Shown here piece after piece: positions 15,930 through 25,013 of a stretch of 64,000 bases of DNA. Under the pieces are notes generated by a model, which saw only the letters and a list, made by a program, of their open reading frames with translations, made no database searches and was not told the origin of the DNA. The position numbers and the translations under genes are program-made. The DNA comes from Paractinoplanes toevensis (lineage in GTDB: Bacteria > Actinomycetota > Actinomycetes > Mycobacteriales > Micromonosporaceae): positions 62,001 through 126,000 of the forward strand of contig NZ_BOQN01000021.1 in the NCBI RefSeq assembly GCF_018332695.1, given 5' to 3'. Every line of letters starts with the position of its first letter. The first letter of the stretch is position 1.

Positions 15930-16847
15930 ATGACCCGCTTCTTCTTCGTGGACGTGTTCGCGGACCGCCCACTGACCGGCAACCCGCTGGCGCTCGTGCC
16001 CGATGCCGACGATCTGACGGTGCCGCAGATGCAGGCGATCGCCCGCGAGTTCAACCAGTCCGAGACCACCTTCCTGCTGCGGCCCCAGGAGGAGGGGGTC
16101 GACTGGCGGCTGCGTTCGTTCACTCCGGCCGGTGTCGAGGTCGACGGGGCCGGGCACAACGCACTGGGCGCCTGGCTGTGGCTGGCCGACCAGGGCCTCA
16201 CCGGCGACCGCCCGACGGTGACGATGCGCCAGCGGATCGGCGCGGAGGTCCTGGCCGTCGAGATCCTGCGCGCCCCGGGACAGCCGGTCCGCGTCGTCAT
16301 GGACCAGGGCGCTCCGAGCTTCGGCAAGCAGGTCACCGACGACAATCGGTTGACCGCCGCGCTCGGACTCGAACCGCGACACCTCTCCCCCGACGCCGTC
16401 GCCCAGGTCGTGTCCACCGGCGTCGCGCATCTGCTCGTCCCGCTCGCCACCCGCGAGGCGGTCGACGCGGCCACGGCGCAGAGCCGCGACCTCGCCACGA
16501 TCCTGGCCGAGGCCGGCGGCGAGGGCTGCTATCTCTACACGACCGCCGGCGACGACGGGGCGGCGGCGTACACCCGCTTCTTCAATCCCACCGTGGGGAT
16601 CGCCGAGGATCCGGCGACCGGTACGGCGGCCGGCCCGCTCGCCGTCGCCCTCGTCCGCTCGGGCCGGGTGCCGGCCGGCGTCCCCGTCCTGATCGAGCAG
16701 GGTCATCGGCTCGGGCGCCCGAGCCGCATCCGGGTCGACGTGACCGACGATCTGGTGCGGCTGTCCGGCTCGGGGGTGATCACCGCGCACGGCGAGCTCC
16801 GCCTGGCGGCTCCCGCGGAGTTCAGTGCCGGCACCGGAGCCGAGTAG
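15930..16847 (+). CDS. PhzF-family isomerase/epimerase
   Basis: This 305-residue protein shows the PhzF signatures: VDVFADRPLTGNPLALV at the N-terminus, EFNQSETTFLL with the catalytic Glu near residue 46, RSFTPAGVEVDGAGHNALGA near residues 65-84, and FFNPTVGIAEDPATGTAAGPL in the second half of the duplicated diaminopimelate-epimerase fold. Members isomerise small substrates; the true phenazine enzyme acts on DHHA, but no other phenazine gene is here, so the substrate is open. Its last 26 bp overlap the 3' end of the convergent Fn3-repeat gene. Confidence 0.9.
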   Translation: MTRFFFVDVFADRPLTGNPLALVPDADDLTVPQMQAIAREFNQSETTFLLRPQEEGVDWRLRSFTPAGVEVDGAGHNALGAWLWLADQGLTGDRPTVTMRQRIGAEVLAVEILRAPGQPVRVVMDQGAPSFGKQVTDDNRLTAALGLEPRHLSPDAVAQVVSTGVAHLLVPLATREAVDAATAQSRDLATILAEAGGEGCYLYTTAGDDGAAAYTRFFNPTVGIAEDPATGTAAGPLAVALVRSGRVPAGVPVLIEQGHRLGRPSRIRVDVTDDLVRLSGSGVITAHGELRLAAPAEFSAGTGAE

Positions 16848-19800
16848 AACGCCGGACCAGCAGCGCCCCTCCCACGATGAGGACGAAGCCGAACATGGCG
16901 AGGGGTGAGGCAGCCGCGCCGGTGGCCGGCAGATCGTCGCCCGGCTTGTCGTCCTCCGCCGGCACGGCCTTCACCACGAAGGTCATGCTGAGCCGGCGGA
17001 CGTTGCCGTCCGGGTCGACGCCCGAGGCGACCAGGGTGTGCTTGCCCGGCGCCAGGCCCGGCGGCAGCTCGACGTCCTTGATGGTGAGGTTGCCGGCTCC
17101 GTCGGTGACCATCGTCCTGAGCACGATCGGCGTGCTGTACAGGGTGAGCCGGGCGGTGGAGTGGGCGGCGAAGCCGGTGCCGATGATGACCACCGGCTGA
17201 CCCGGCGCGAGCTGCTTCGGTTGCCCGTCCGGTGTGGTCAACGTCGGCGTCGTGTTCGCCGGCGGCTCGGGCGGCACCGGTGGGGCCAGCGGCGTGGCCT
17301 CGGCCGACGGCGCGGAGGCGGCCGAGGAACCGGCGGCGGTGTGCGCGACCACCGTGAACGTGTAGCTGATCCCGGCGGTCCCGCCGATCACGCAGGTCGT
17401 CACGTCGCGTGCGCCGGTCGAGCAGGTGGCCGGGCCGGGCCGCGCGTACACGGTGTAGCCGGTGACGTTCTGGCTCGCCGAACGGCTCCACGCCACCGTC
17501 ACCGAGGACACGCCGGCCACAGCCGTCGGCGGATCGATCGCCGCCGGCAGGGTGGTCACGATGACGACGGCGGCCGCCGGACCGGCTCCGGCCACGTTCA
17601 CCGCACGTACGGTGATCGGGTATGCCGTGCCGGGGGTGAGCCCGCTGATCGACACGCCACCGAGCGTCGTCCAGGTGGTGCCACCGTCCGTACTCACCTC
17701 GGTCCGGAGGATCGGCGAGCCGCCGGTGTCCCGCACGCTGAACGACAGCGCGATGCTCGTCGCCGCCGGTGTTCCGGCCAGGCCGGTCGGCGCGCCCGGC
17801 ACGCCGGCCGGCCTGACCGCGGCGGTCGCCGCCGACGCGGCCGAGCTTCCGAGCGCGCTGATCGCCCGCACCGTGAACGTGTACGGCGTCCCGTTCCGCA
17901 ACCCGGTCACCGTGCAGGGGCTGCTCGTGCACGTCACGGTGGCCGGGCCCGGAGTCGCGACCACGGCGTAACCGGTGATCGCCGAGCCGCCGTCGTCGGC
18001 CGGAGCGGTGAACGACACGGTCGCCCGGCCGTCACCGGCCACGGCCGTCGCCGCCGTCGGGGCACCCGGAACCGTCGGCAGGAACACCGACGCCGACGCC
18101 GACGGGGCACCACCGCCGTTGCCGTTGACCGCCCGCACCCGGATTCCGTGCCCGACACCCGCCCTCAGCCCGGTGATCGACGCCGTGTACGGGCCGCTGC
18201 CGGTGGTCGTCAGGGCGGTCCACGCCCCACCGTCGACGCTGTACTGGTAACCGCTGATCGGCGAGCCGCCGCTGTCGCCCGGCGCGGTGAAGGTGATCGC
18301 GGCGTCGTCCCCGGCGGCCCGCAGGCTGGTGATCGCCGGTGCTCCGGCGAGCGTCACCGGGGTCACCGGCAGCGCGGTCGCCGAATAGGGCGAGTCACCG
18401 ACGCCGTTGGTCGCCCGCACCTTGAACGTGTAGGCGGTTCCGTTGGAAAGCGCGGTGACCACGCACGGGCTGCCCGGGCACGCCTGCGTGCCGCTGCCTC
18501 CGCCGGCCGTCGTCCAGGCCGCGATGTGCGCCGTGATCGGGTCGCCGCCGGTGCTCCCGTCCGTGAACGTCAGCGTGACCTGAGCGTTCGCCGGCACGGC
18601 CGTCGAGATGGTGGGTGCGGCCGGCACGGTCGCCGGGGTCGTCGGGGCGGCAGCGTTCGACTCGAGCGAACTGCCGGCCGAGTTCGTCGCGTGCAGGGTG
18701 AACGTGTACGCCGTCCCGTTGGTCAGGCCCTGGACCGCACACTGGCCGCCGTTCACCACGCAGGGGAACGAGCCGTGGACCAGGTCGGTGGCCGTGTGCG
18801 CGGTGATCGGCGCGCCGCCGGTGGCGCCGTCGGTGAAGTCCAGGGTCACCGTGGTATTGCCGCGGTGCGCGCCGGTGATCGTCGGCGCGGTCGGCACCGT
18901 CGCCGGGGTGGCCGGATTGGCCGCCGACGACTCGACCGAGTCACCCGCCGCGTTCGTCGCGTGCAGGGTGAAGGTGTACGTCGTTCCGTTCGCCAGCCCG
19001 GTCACGTCGCACGGCGAGGTGGTCTGCGGACAGGCGAAGACGACGCTGTTGGCGGTGTCCGTCGCGGTGTAGCCGGTGATCGGCGCGCCGCCGTCGTCGC
19101 CGGGCGGCGTGAACGCGACGCTCACCCGCCCCAGGCCGCCGCTCGCGGTTCCGATCACCGGTGCGTCCGGCGTCCGGGCCGGGGTGACCGTCACCGCGCC
19201 CGACGGGAGGGAGTAGCCGACGGAGTTTCGGGCGAGGATCGTCAGGTGGTATTCCGTGCCGTTGGCCAGTCCGGTCACCACGCAGGGCGAGGTCAAGTTC
19301 GGGCAGGTGAAGTCCACCCCGTTGCCGGTGTCGACCGCCCGGTACCGGAAGATCGGCTGTCCGCCGTCGTTGATCGGCGGGGTGAACCGGACGGTCGCCT
19401 CGGTGTCGCCCGCATCGGCCGTCCCGATCGTCGGCGCGTCCGGCTCGGTCGGCAGCGAGGGCGTCACCGAGTTCGCCGTGCCCGATTCCAGCGAGTCGCC
19501 GACCGAGTTGGTCGCGTGCAGCGTGAAGGCGTAGGCCGTGCCGTCCATCAGGCCGGTCACCACGCACGGCGAGGACGTGCCGGCACAGGGGAAAGTGCCG
19601 TGGCCCAGCGTGTCGGTGGCCGAGTAGGAGGTGATGGTGTCGCCGCCGTCGCCGTTCGGCGTGAAGTCGATGCTCGCCTGGCCCGAGGTCGCCGTCGCCG
19701 GGCCGATCGTCGGCGCGTCCGGCACCGTCCTCGGGGTCACCGGGACCGCGTTCGAGTCCACCGACTGGCCGCTGCTGTTGACCGCGCGCAGCGCCAGGTT

Positions 19801-21048
19801 GTACGTCGTGCCGTTGGTCAGCCCGGTGACCTGGCACGGTGACGTCGTGCTGTGGCAGTCGAAGTTCACGCCGTTCGTGGTGTCGACCGCCCAGTAGTCG
19901 AGGATCGGCAGATTGCCGGTGTTGGCCGGTGGCGTGAAATAGAGCGAGGCCGTTGCGTTGCCCTCGCTGCCCATCCCGATCGAGGGCGGGTCCGGGAATC
20001 CCGCGATGGTGATCCGGGCCGGCAGCATGCCGGCGGCGATGGGCGCCCCGAGCGTGCCCACCGTGCCGGGGCCGGCCGTGCTCAGATCCACCGGGAGGAT
20101 CGAGCCGTCCGGCGGCGACGACACGTAGAGCCAGCCTGCGTCCGGGGAAATGGCGGCGTAGCTTCCCGTGCCGCCCAGGAGGTCGAGGCTGGCCTCGGCG
20201 GTGAGGGACGCCGCGTCGAGCCGCACCACGTAACCCTCCATGCACGCCGCGTAGACCTTCGTTCCGTCCGGTGCGTAGACGGCCGATCGGACGGCGCATC
20301 CGACGCTGCTGCTGGGGGTGGGGGCGCTGGGTATGCCGTTGACCGTGAGCGGGACGACGTCGATCGCGTCCGTCGAGGTCGTCACCAGAAGCGCGGTGCC
20401 GTCCGGCGACGCGGTAATGGTCTGGACCGGGCCGCTGACCGGCACCGGCGCCGTGATGACCGCCATCGACGCGGAATCGATGGTGATGATGTTGTTGATC
20501 GAGTCGTCGCCGACGTACAGCACGGTGCCGGCGTTATTGAGCGCCACCACGACGGAGTGCCGGCCGCCCGCCGTCACCCCGGTCTGGGTCGACACGATGC
20601 TGTACGGCGGCGATGTCATGATCCGTGAGACCTGGGTGGTGGTCGAACTTCGGGCGTCCGCGACGTACAGGTACCGGCCGTCCGGGCTGACGACGCCGTC
20701 CCTCAGGTTTCCGCCGGCCACCGGGATGGTGGTGAGCAACTGGTTGTCGGCTCGGTTGATGACGTCGACCCCGAGCGTGCGCAGCGCGTAGGCGACGTTC
20801 TCGGTCGGCGACGGGACCACCTTCGACACGGCGCCGCCGTTCGTCTGCCCCGAGTCCGACACGGTGCCGCCGACCTCGAGCGTCGTGAAGGCGGGGGTGG
20901 CGTAGTCGCCCACGTAGACCGTGGCGGCCGGCGACCCGACCAGGGTCGTTGCCCGGTGCGCCGCGGCGGCGACTCCGGGCAGCCCCGCGATCGCCATCAC
21001 CAGCAGGGCGAGCACTCCGGCACCCGCCCGCAACATCCCGACCCGCAC
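16822..21048 (-). CDS. Cell-wall-anchored protein: beta-propeller, ten Fn3 repeats, LPATG sorting signal
   Basis: This surface protein of about 1408 residues has a signal peptide (VRVGMLRAGAGVLALLVMAI onwards), a YncE-like seven-bladed propeller (about residues 35-360, repeated VSPDGRYLYVAD-type blades), ten fibronectin type III repeats recognisable by P-x-A-P-T-I starts and CPGSPCVVTALSNGTAYTF-like ends, a final beta domain, and the sortase signal LPATG followed by a hydrophobic helix and RRSTRLRCRH tail. Sortase would link it to peptidoglycan. The GTG at 21048 is preferred because GGGGGA precedes it; ATG 21078 is in frame but has no ribosome site. Many near-identical Fn3 units suggest expansion by unequal recombination. 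The role is probably adhesion or surface binding. Confidence 0.85.
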   Translation of the reverse strand: MRVGMLRAGAGVLALLVMAIAGLPGVAAAAHRATTLVGSPAATVYVGDYATPAFTTLEVGGTVSDSGQTNGGAVSKVVPSPTENVAYALRTLGVDVINRADNQLLTTIPVAGGNLRDGVVSPDGRYLYVADARSSTTTQVSRIMTSPPYSIVSTQTGVTAGGRHSVVVALNNAGTVLYVGDDSINNIITIDSASMAVITAPVPVSGPVQTITASPDGTALLVTTSTDAIDVVPLTVNGIPSAPTPSSSVGCAVRSAVYAPDGTKVYAACMEGYVVRLDAASLTAEASLDLLGGTGSYAAISPDAGWLYVSSPPDGSILPVDLSTAGPGTVGTLGAPIAAGMLPARITIAGFPDPPSIGMGSEGNATASLYFTPPANTGNLPILDYWAVDTTNGVNFDCHSTTSPCQVTGLTNGTTYNLALRAVNSSGQSVDSNAVPVTPRTVPDAPTIGPATATSGQASIDFTPNGDGGDTITSYSATDTLGHGTFPCAGTSSPCVVTGLMDGTAYAFTLHATNSVGDSLESGTANSVTPSLPTEPDAPTIGTADAGDTEATVRFTPPINDGGQPIFRYRAVDTGNGVDFTCPNLTSPCVVTGLANGTEYHLTILARNSVGYSLPSGAVTVTPARTPDAPVIGTASGGLGRVSVAFTPPGDDGGAPITGYTATDTANSVVFACPQTTSPCDVTGLANGTTYTFTLHATNAAGDSVESSAANPATPATVPTAPTITGAHRGNTTVTLDFTDGATGGAPITAHTATDLVHGSFPCVVNGGQCAVQGLTNGTAYTFTLHATNSAGSSLESNAAAPTTPATVPAAPTISTAVPANAQVTLTFTDGSTGGDPITAHIAAWTTAGGGSGTQACPGSPCVVTALSNGTAYTFKVRATNGVGDSPYSATALPVTPVTLAGAPAITSLRAAGDDAAITFTAPGDSGGSPISGYQYSVDGGAWTALTTTGSGPYTASITGLRAGVGHGIRVRAVNGNGGGAPSASASVFLPTVPGAPTAATAVAGDGRATVSFTAPADDGGSAITGYAVVATPGPATVTCTSSPCTVTGLRNGTPYTFTVRAISALGSSAASAATAAVRPAGVPGAPTGLAGTPAATSIALSFSVRDTGGSPILRTEVSTDGGTTWTTLGGVSISGLTPGTAYPITVRAVNVAGAGPAAAVVIVTTLPAAIDPPTAVAGVSSVTVAWSRSASQNVTGYTVYARPGPATCSTGARDVTTCVIGGTAGISYTFTVVAHTAAGSSAASAPSAEATPLAPPVPPEPPANTTPTLTTPDGQPKQLAPGQPVVIIGTGFAAHSTARLTLYSTPIVLRTMVTDGAGNLTIKDVELPPGLAPGKHTLVASGVDPDGNVRRLSMTFVVKAVPAEDDKPGDDLPATGAAASPLAMFGFVLIVGGALLVRRSTRLRCRH

Positions 21049-21216
21049 AGCTTCCCCCGTAGCGTCCGTAAATCCCATAACGACGCTAAAGGAATGGATA
21101 AGTACATATCGGAAGTTCGGCAATCTGTCGCTCCGCGGCCGCCGCCGAACGCCGGTTTGCGCCGGGCCGGGCTGGGCATTTGCGACTTACCACCGCACCT
21201 GAAGGAGTGAGTTTCG

Positions 21217-21786
21217 ATGCCACCTCGTACGCGCAAGGCCGCCGCGCCCAGCTACACCGTCCCGGGCATGAAGCCCGAGGTCGCGGGTGATCTCGTGGCG
21301 CTGCTGCAGGACCGCCTCAACGCGCTCAACGACCTGGCGCTGACCCTCAAGCACGTGCACTGGAACGTCGTGGGGCCGAACTTCATCGCCGTCCACACGA
21401 TGCTCGACCCGCAGGTCGACGCCGTACGGCTGATGGTGGACGCGCTGGCCGAGCGGATCGCGACCCTGGGCGGATCGCCGGTCGGCACGCCGGGCGCGCT
21501 GGTCGCTCAGCGTTCCTGGGACGACTACTCGATCGGCCGGGCCGACACGAACGCGCACCTGGGTGCCCTCGACGTCGTCTACACCGGGATCATCGAGGAT
21601 CACCGGGAGGCGATCGAGAAGACCGAGGAGTCCGACCCGATCACCCAGGACATGCTCATCGCCCAGGCCGGTCAGCTCGAGCAGTTCCACTGGTTCGTCC
21701 GCGCCCACCTGGAACGCGACGACGGCAGCCTGGCCACCGCCGGCGCCCGGGACGAGAAGACCGCCGCCCGGCGCGGCAAACGCTGA
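21217..21786 (+). CDS. dps: Dps-family ferritin-like DNA-protection protein
   Basis: This 189-residue protein has the Dps ferroxidase signature: HVHWNVVGPNFIAVHTMLD with the His/Asp ligands near residues 45-65, then DALAERIATLGGSPVG. It oxidises ferrous iron with hydrogen peroxide and stores it in a 12-mer, sparing DNA from hydroxyl radicals. Both ends are basic (PPRTRKAAA at the start and AARRGKR at the end), which would help DNA binding. GAAGGAG lies 7-8 bp before the ATG. It is a single-gene unit closed by the hairpin at 21802-21829. Confidence 0.94.
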   Translation: MPPRTRKAAAPSYTVPGMKPEVAGDLVALLQDRLNALNDLALTLKHVHWNVVGPNFIAVHTMLDPQVDAVRLMVDALAERIATLGGSPVGTPGALVAQRSWDDYSIGRADTNAHLGALDVVYTGIIEDHREAIEKTEESDPITQDMLIAQAGQLEQFHWFVRAHLERDDGSLATAGARDEKTAARRGKR

Positions 21787-21801
21787 CACCTGAACGGCCG
21801 A

Positions 21802-21829
21802 CGGCCCGGCAACCGAGGTTGCCGGGCCG
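21802..21829. terminator. Strong bidirectional terminator hairpin between dps and the M28 peptidase gene
   Basis: CGGCCCGGCAACC and GGTTGCCGGGCCG form a perfect 13-bp stem around a 2-base GA centre. It lies between two convergent stop codons (dps 21786, peptidase 21854), so it can end both transcripts. Confidence 0.8.
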
Positions 21830-21853
21830 CCCGGTGGCGTCATCCGGTCGCGG

Positions 21854-23611
21854 TCAGCTGACGTTGAGCGCCGTGTCGTCGATGACGAAGGACGTCTTCA
21901 GCGAGGAGTCCTCGGCGCCGGTGAACTTGAGGGTGACGGTCTGCCCGGCGAAGGCGGCCAGATCGAACGAGCGCAGGGTGTACGCGCCGGCGTTGAGGTT
22001 GGAGAACACCTGCAGAGTGGTGCCGCCGACCTGCACGGTCAGTTTGTCGTACTGGCTGGTGGTGGTCGTTTCCGCCGTGCTGATCTTCAGGTAGAACGAC
22101 AGCGTGTAGGCGGTGCAACCGCTGGGCAGGGTCACCGACTGGGACAGAGTGTCGGTGTGGGTCGCACCGTAACCGTCCAGCCACGCGTTGCGGGTGCCGG
22201 TTCGGGGCGCTCCGTCGCCGGTGTTCGCGCCGATGACCCCGGTCGAGGCGGTCCACGGTGTCGTCGCGGTCTCGAAGCCGGGATTGCCGAGCTTCTGGCC
22301 GGCACCGGTGCATCCGCCGCCGGTCCCGTTGACGGTCAGCGTGTACGAAGCGGTATGAGTCGCCGAGCCCGCCCCGGTCACCGTGATGGTGTACGAACCG
22401 GACGCGGCGGCCGTGGTGGTCGCGACGGTCATGGTCGACGATCCGCCGGACGTGACCGACGCCGGGCTGAAGCTCACCGAGACACCGGCGGGAGCACCGG
22501 AACTCGTCAGCGTCACGGTCTGCGCGCTGCCGGAGGTGGTGGCGGTGCTCACGGTGGCCGTGGCCGACGAGCCCGGGTTCACCGCGCCGGTGGCCGGGCT
22601 GAGCGACACCGAGAAGTCGTTGGCCGTCGACGTGCCCGTGGTGAGGGTCCAGAGGGCGTACTCCTCGGCATTGGCCCAGCGGCCCAGCGAGGTGCTGTTG
22701 ATGTTCGACGGGTAGGAGTCGCAGGCCTTGTGGTAGCAGGGGTCGTACGCCGCGCCGGCGGTGCCGCCCCACTTGGTCACCTGGGCGCTGGTCTTGGTGT
22801 AGCTCGCGCCGGTGGAGTTGATCGACGACGGGATGCCGGCGTTGCGGAACGAGCCGTCGTCACTGCAGCACTCGGTCGACGTCTCGGTAGGTACGTTGAT
22901 CGAGGTGAAGTACTCGCGCAGCTTCACGGCGACGGCGTCGGTGCCGGTCACGAAGTAGCCGCCGTTGGTGGAGGCGATCATGTCGAACGTGCCGTACGCC
23001 TTGATCGCGGTCTTCTGGGCCGTGGTCAGCGAGTTGACGTAGAACTTGGAGCCGATCAGGCCCTGCTCCTCGCCGGCCCACCAGCCGAACCGGAGGTGGT
23101 TGGTCATGGTCGGGTTGTTCGCGGCCAGGGTGAGCGCGGCCTCGAGGAGACTGGCCGTGCCGGAACCGTCGTCGTTGATGCCGGGCCCGGCCGACACGCC
23201 GTCGGAGTGGGCGCCGAACATGTAGGTGTTGCTGGTATTGCCGCCCGGCCAGTCGGCGATGATGTTCTTGGCGGAGCCGCTGCAGGTGGTGCAGGTCTGC
23301 ACGGTGACGGTGAAGCCGGCCGCCTGCAGCTTCTGCTGCAGATACGTCGTCGTCGCGGTGTGCCCCGCCGTGCCGGTGGCCCGGTTGCCGCCGTTGCTGG
23401 TGGCGAAGGTCTGCAACTGCTGCAGGTGGGCGTTGACATTGGTGACGCTGACGGTCGGCGGTGCGGCCAGCAGGGAGGCACTGAGAGCCGGCAGGGATGA
23501 GCCGGACGGCCGTACGCCGGGCGAGGCCGCGGCCGGCAGGGCGCTGAGGACCAGCGTCGCCGCGGCGAAAACAGCTAGGGCAGGTCCTGCCGTCACCGTT
23601 CTGAGTCTCAT
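21854..23611 (-). CDS. Secreted M28-family metalloaminopeptidase with C-terminal beta domains
   Basis: This 585-residue protein has a signal peptide (about 1-30), then an M28 zinc peptidase domain (about 45-320). The co-catalytic zinc ligands appear in order: GAHSDGV (His, Asp), GINDDGSG (bridging Asp), WWAGEEQGL (general base Glu and ligand Glu), FDMIAS (Asp) and DPCYHKACD (His). This resembles the secreted Streptomyces griseus aminopeptidase, which trims N-terminal hydrophobic residues. Residues about 330-420 are an Ig-like domain, and 425-585 a jelly-roll domain with NPGFETATTPWTAS, like P-proprotein or CBM-type modules. It is a single-gene unit with an inverted repeat upstream at 23664-23677. 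Confidence 0.9.
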   Translation of the reverse strand: MRLRTVTAGPALAVFAAATLVLSALPAAASPGVRPSGSSLPALSASLLAAPPTVSVTNVNAHLQQLQTFATSNGGNRATGTAGHTATTTYLQQKLQAAGFTVTVQTCTTCSGSAKNIIADWPGGNTSNTYMFGAHSDGVSAGPGINDDGSGTASLLEAALTLAANNPTMTNHLRFGWWAGEEQGLIGSKFYVNSLTTAQKTAIKAYGTFDMIASTNGGYFVTGTDAVAVKLREYFTSINVPTETSTECCSDDGSFRNAGIPSSINSTGASYTKTSAQVTKWGGTAGAAYDPCYHKACDSYPSNINSTSLGRWANAEEYALWTLTTGTSTANDFSVSLSPATGAVNPGSSATATVSTATTSGSAQTVTLTSSGAPAGVSVSFSPASVTSGGSSTMTVATTTAAASGSYTITVTGAGSATHTASYTLTVNGTGGGCTGAGQKLGNPGFETATTPWTASTGVIGANTGDGAPRTGTRNAWLDGYGATHTDTLSQSVTLPSGCTAYTLSFYLKISTAETTTTSQYDKLTVQVGGTTLQVFSNLNAGAYTLRSFDLAAFAGQTVTLKFTGAEDSSLKTSFVIDDTALNVS

Positions 23612-23663
23612 GGGGGCTCCTAGGTCAAGGCCGATTCACGGCTGGCCGTAGGAGAACAGGAAG

Positions 23664-23677
23664 GTGCCTACAGGCAC
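23664..23677. promoter_or_regulatory. Inverted repeat upstream of the M28 peptidase gene
   Basis: GTGCCTACAGGCAC has perfect 6-bp arms around AC, 53 bp before the peptidase start on the minus strand. It may be a regulator site; no family was recognised. Confidence 0.35.
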
Positions 23678-23699
23678 AACATATCGAAACATCTATATT

Positions 23700-24441
23700 T
23701 CACGGCACGACGACCAGACGGTCGCCGGCCTCGGCGTTCCACTCCTGGTCATCCGATCTGGATCCAGGCCAGCGGGGCGGCGCGGTCGGTGCGGGCGGTG
23801 AGCATGGGGAGCATGGCCTGGGCCGACGGGTCGCCCCACACGTAGTCGAGCACGACATCGACGTCGGCGGCCCGCTCGATCCGGTCGAAGGTGACGGTCT
23901 CGTCCGCGCCGAGTGCGGTCAGCGCCGCGAGCCGGGTGGCATCACGCCCGGCGGCGATCACCTGGGCGGCACCGAACAGCTTGGCGATCCGGATGGCCAT
24001 CCGGCCGGCGCTGCCGGTGGCACCGAGGATCAGTACGCGCTGTCCGGCCCGGAAGTCGATGCGCCGACGCAGGGCGACCCAGGAGGACATCGCCGGGTTC
24101 ATCCCGGCGGCGATCGTCACCGGGTCGACGCCCTCCGGCAGCGGGATGCTGCGGCGCACGTCGATCACCGTGCGGTCGGCGAACGTGCCGAGGTTCGTGT
24201 CGTCGAGCGCGGCGTAGCGCAGGTTGCCCTCCGGATCACGGACCACGGCATCGACGCCGGGGACGATCGGGAAGGCGCCGGTGCTGCTGTAGTGCGTGCC
24301 GTTCGCCTTGGCCCGGGTGAGGTGGTGCAGGCCGGCGGCCAGGACGTCGACGACAACCTCATGGTCGCCGGCGGCGACCGGCTCGGGGTGTTCGCGATAG
24401 ACCGGCGGCGAGTCGAACGAGGTGAGGACGGCGGCGTGCAT
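23700..24441 (-). pseudogene. Zinc-less MDR dehydrogenase broken by an internal deletion and frameshift
   Basis: The frame from ATG 24441 (GGAGG 6 bp before) gives a normal MDR start (MHAAVLTSFDSPP), a Rossmann motif LILGATGSAGRMAIRIAKL near residue 150 and a long conserved run up to LAWIQIG, then a stop at 23749 after only 230 residues; relatives are about 310. Directly after the stop, in the +1 frame, QEWNAEAGDRLVVVP and a stop (to 23700) read like the usual C-terminal tail of this family. About 80 codons of the Rossmann domain are therefore deleted, with a frameshift at the join. The remaining protein lacks the end of the nucleotide-binding fold and is probably inactive. It diverges from the MarR gene and shares its operator region. 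Confidence 0.7.
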
Positions 24442-24460
24442 AGGAACCTCCGACAGATAG

Positions 24461-24474
24461 GTTGGATTACCAAC
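24461..24474. promoter_or_regulatory. MarR operator-like palindrome 1
   Basis: GTTGGATTACCAAC is a 5-4-5 inverted repeat 19 bp before the dehydrogenase start. It resembles the second site at 24488-24501 (9 of 14 identical, same GTTGG/CC..C frame). It is probably bound by the divergent MarR protein. Confidence 0.55.
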
Positions 24475-24487
24475 TAAAACTATAATG

Positions 24488-24501
24488 GTTGGGAATCCCA
24501 C
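24488..24501. promoter_or_regulatory. MarR operator-like palindrome 2
   Basis: GTTGGGAATCCCAC contains TGGGA and TCCCA arms and is centred 27 bp from the first site, 22 bp before the MarR start. The paired sites fit control of both divergent promoters by one MarR dimer pair. Confidence 0.5.
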
Positions 24502-24523
24502 CCATGTCAACTAGGATGACGGC

Positions 24524-24964
24524 ATGACTTCCGACGCCGTGGTGGACGCGCTGGTCCGCAGCAGCTTCCAGGTGATGGGGGTGCTGACCCGGATCGGCGC
24601 CGAGAACGACCTGTCGCTGACGCAGCTGCGGGTACTCGGCATCCTGCGCGACCGCCGCTCCCGGGTGACCGACCTGGCGCTCTTCCTGGGCGTGGACAAG
24701 TCCTCGATGTCCGGCCTGATCGACCGCGCAGAACGCCGCGGCCTGATCGGGCGCGACAAGAACCCCGAGGACCGGCGCGCGATGGACGTCTTCCTGACCC
24801 CGACCGGCGACGAGCTGACGCAACGCCTCTACGCGGAGGCCCGCAGCGCCCTGGAGCCCGCGATCCGTCAGTTGGACACGGAACAGCAGCGAACCCTCGC
24901 CGCTCTGCTCGAGCCCGTCCTGATCGGTTCCGCCGGCCCCGGCCCCCTGAGGCCGGGCGGATAG
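24524..24964 (+). CDS. MarR-family transcriptional regulator
   Basis: This 146-residue protein has the MarR winged-helix core: LTQLRVLGILRDR, the recognition segment VDKSSMSGLIDRAERRGLI, and the wing NPEDRRAMDVFLTPTG with the conserved D-x-R. N- and C-terminal helices would form the dimer interface. MarR proteins commonly repress a divergent detoxification or efflux gene; here the divergent gene is the damaged dehydrogenase. The two palindromes at 24461-24501 are the likely operators. The ligand is unknown. With its target gene broken, it may now mainly regulate itself or distant genes. Confidence 0.9.
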   Translation: MTSDAVVDALVRSSFQVMGVLTRIGAENDLSLTQLRVLGILRDRRSRVTDLALFLGVDKSSMSGLIDRAERRGLIGRDKNPEDRRAMDVFLTPTGDELTQRLYAEARSALEPAIRQLDTEQQRTLAALLEPVLIGSAGPGPLRPGG

Positions 24965-25013
24965 CCTCGACGGCGTTTAGGAGACACCGAAAACGGAGCA
25001 GTACCGTCCAGCC

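Noticed and set aside
15930..16847. Phenazine biosynthesis gene
   Set aside because: Only the PhzF family fold is present; no phzA/B/D/E/G-type genes are in the window.
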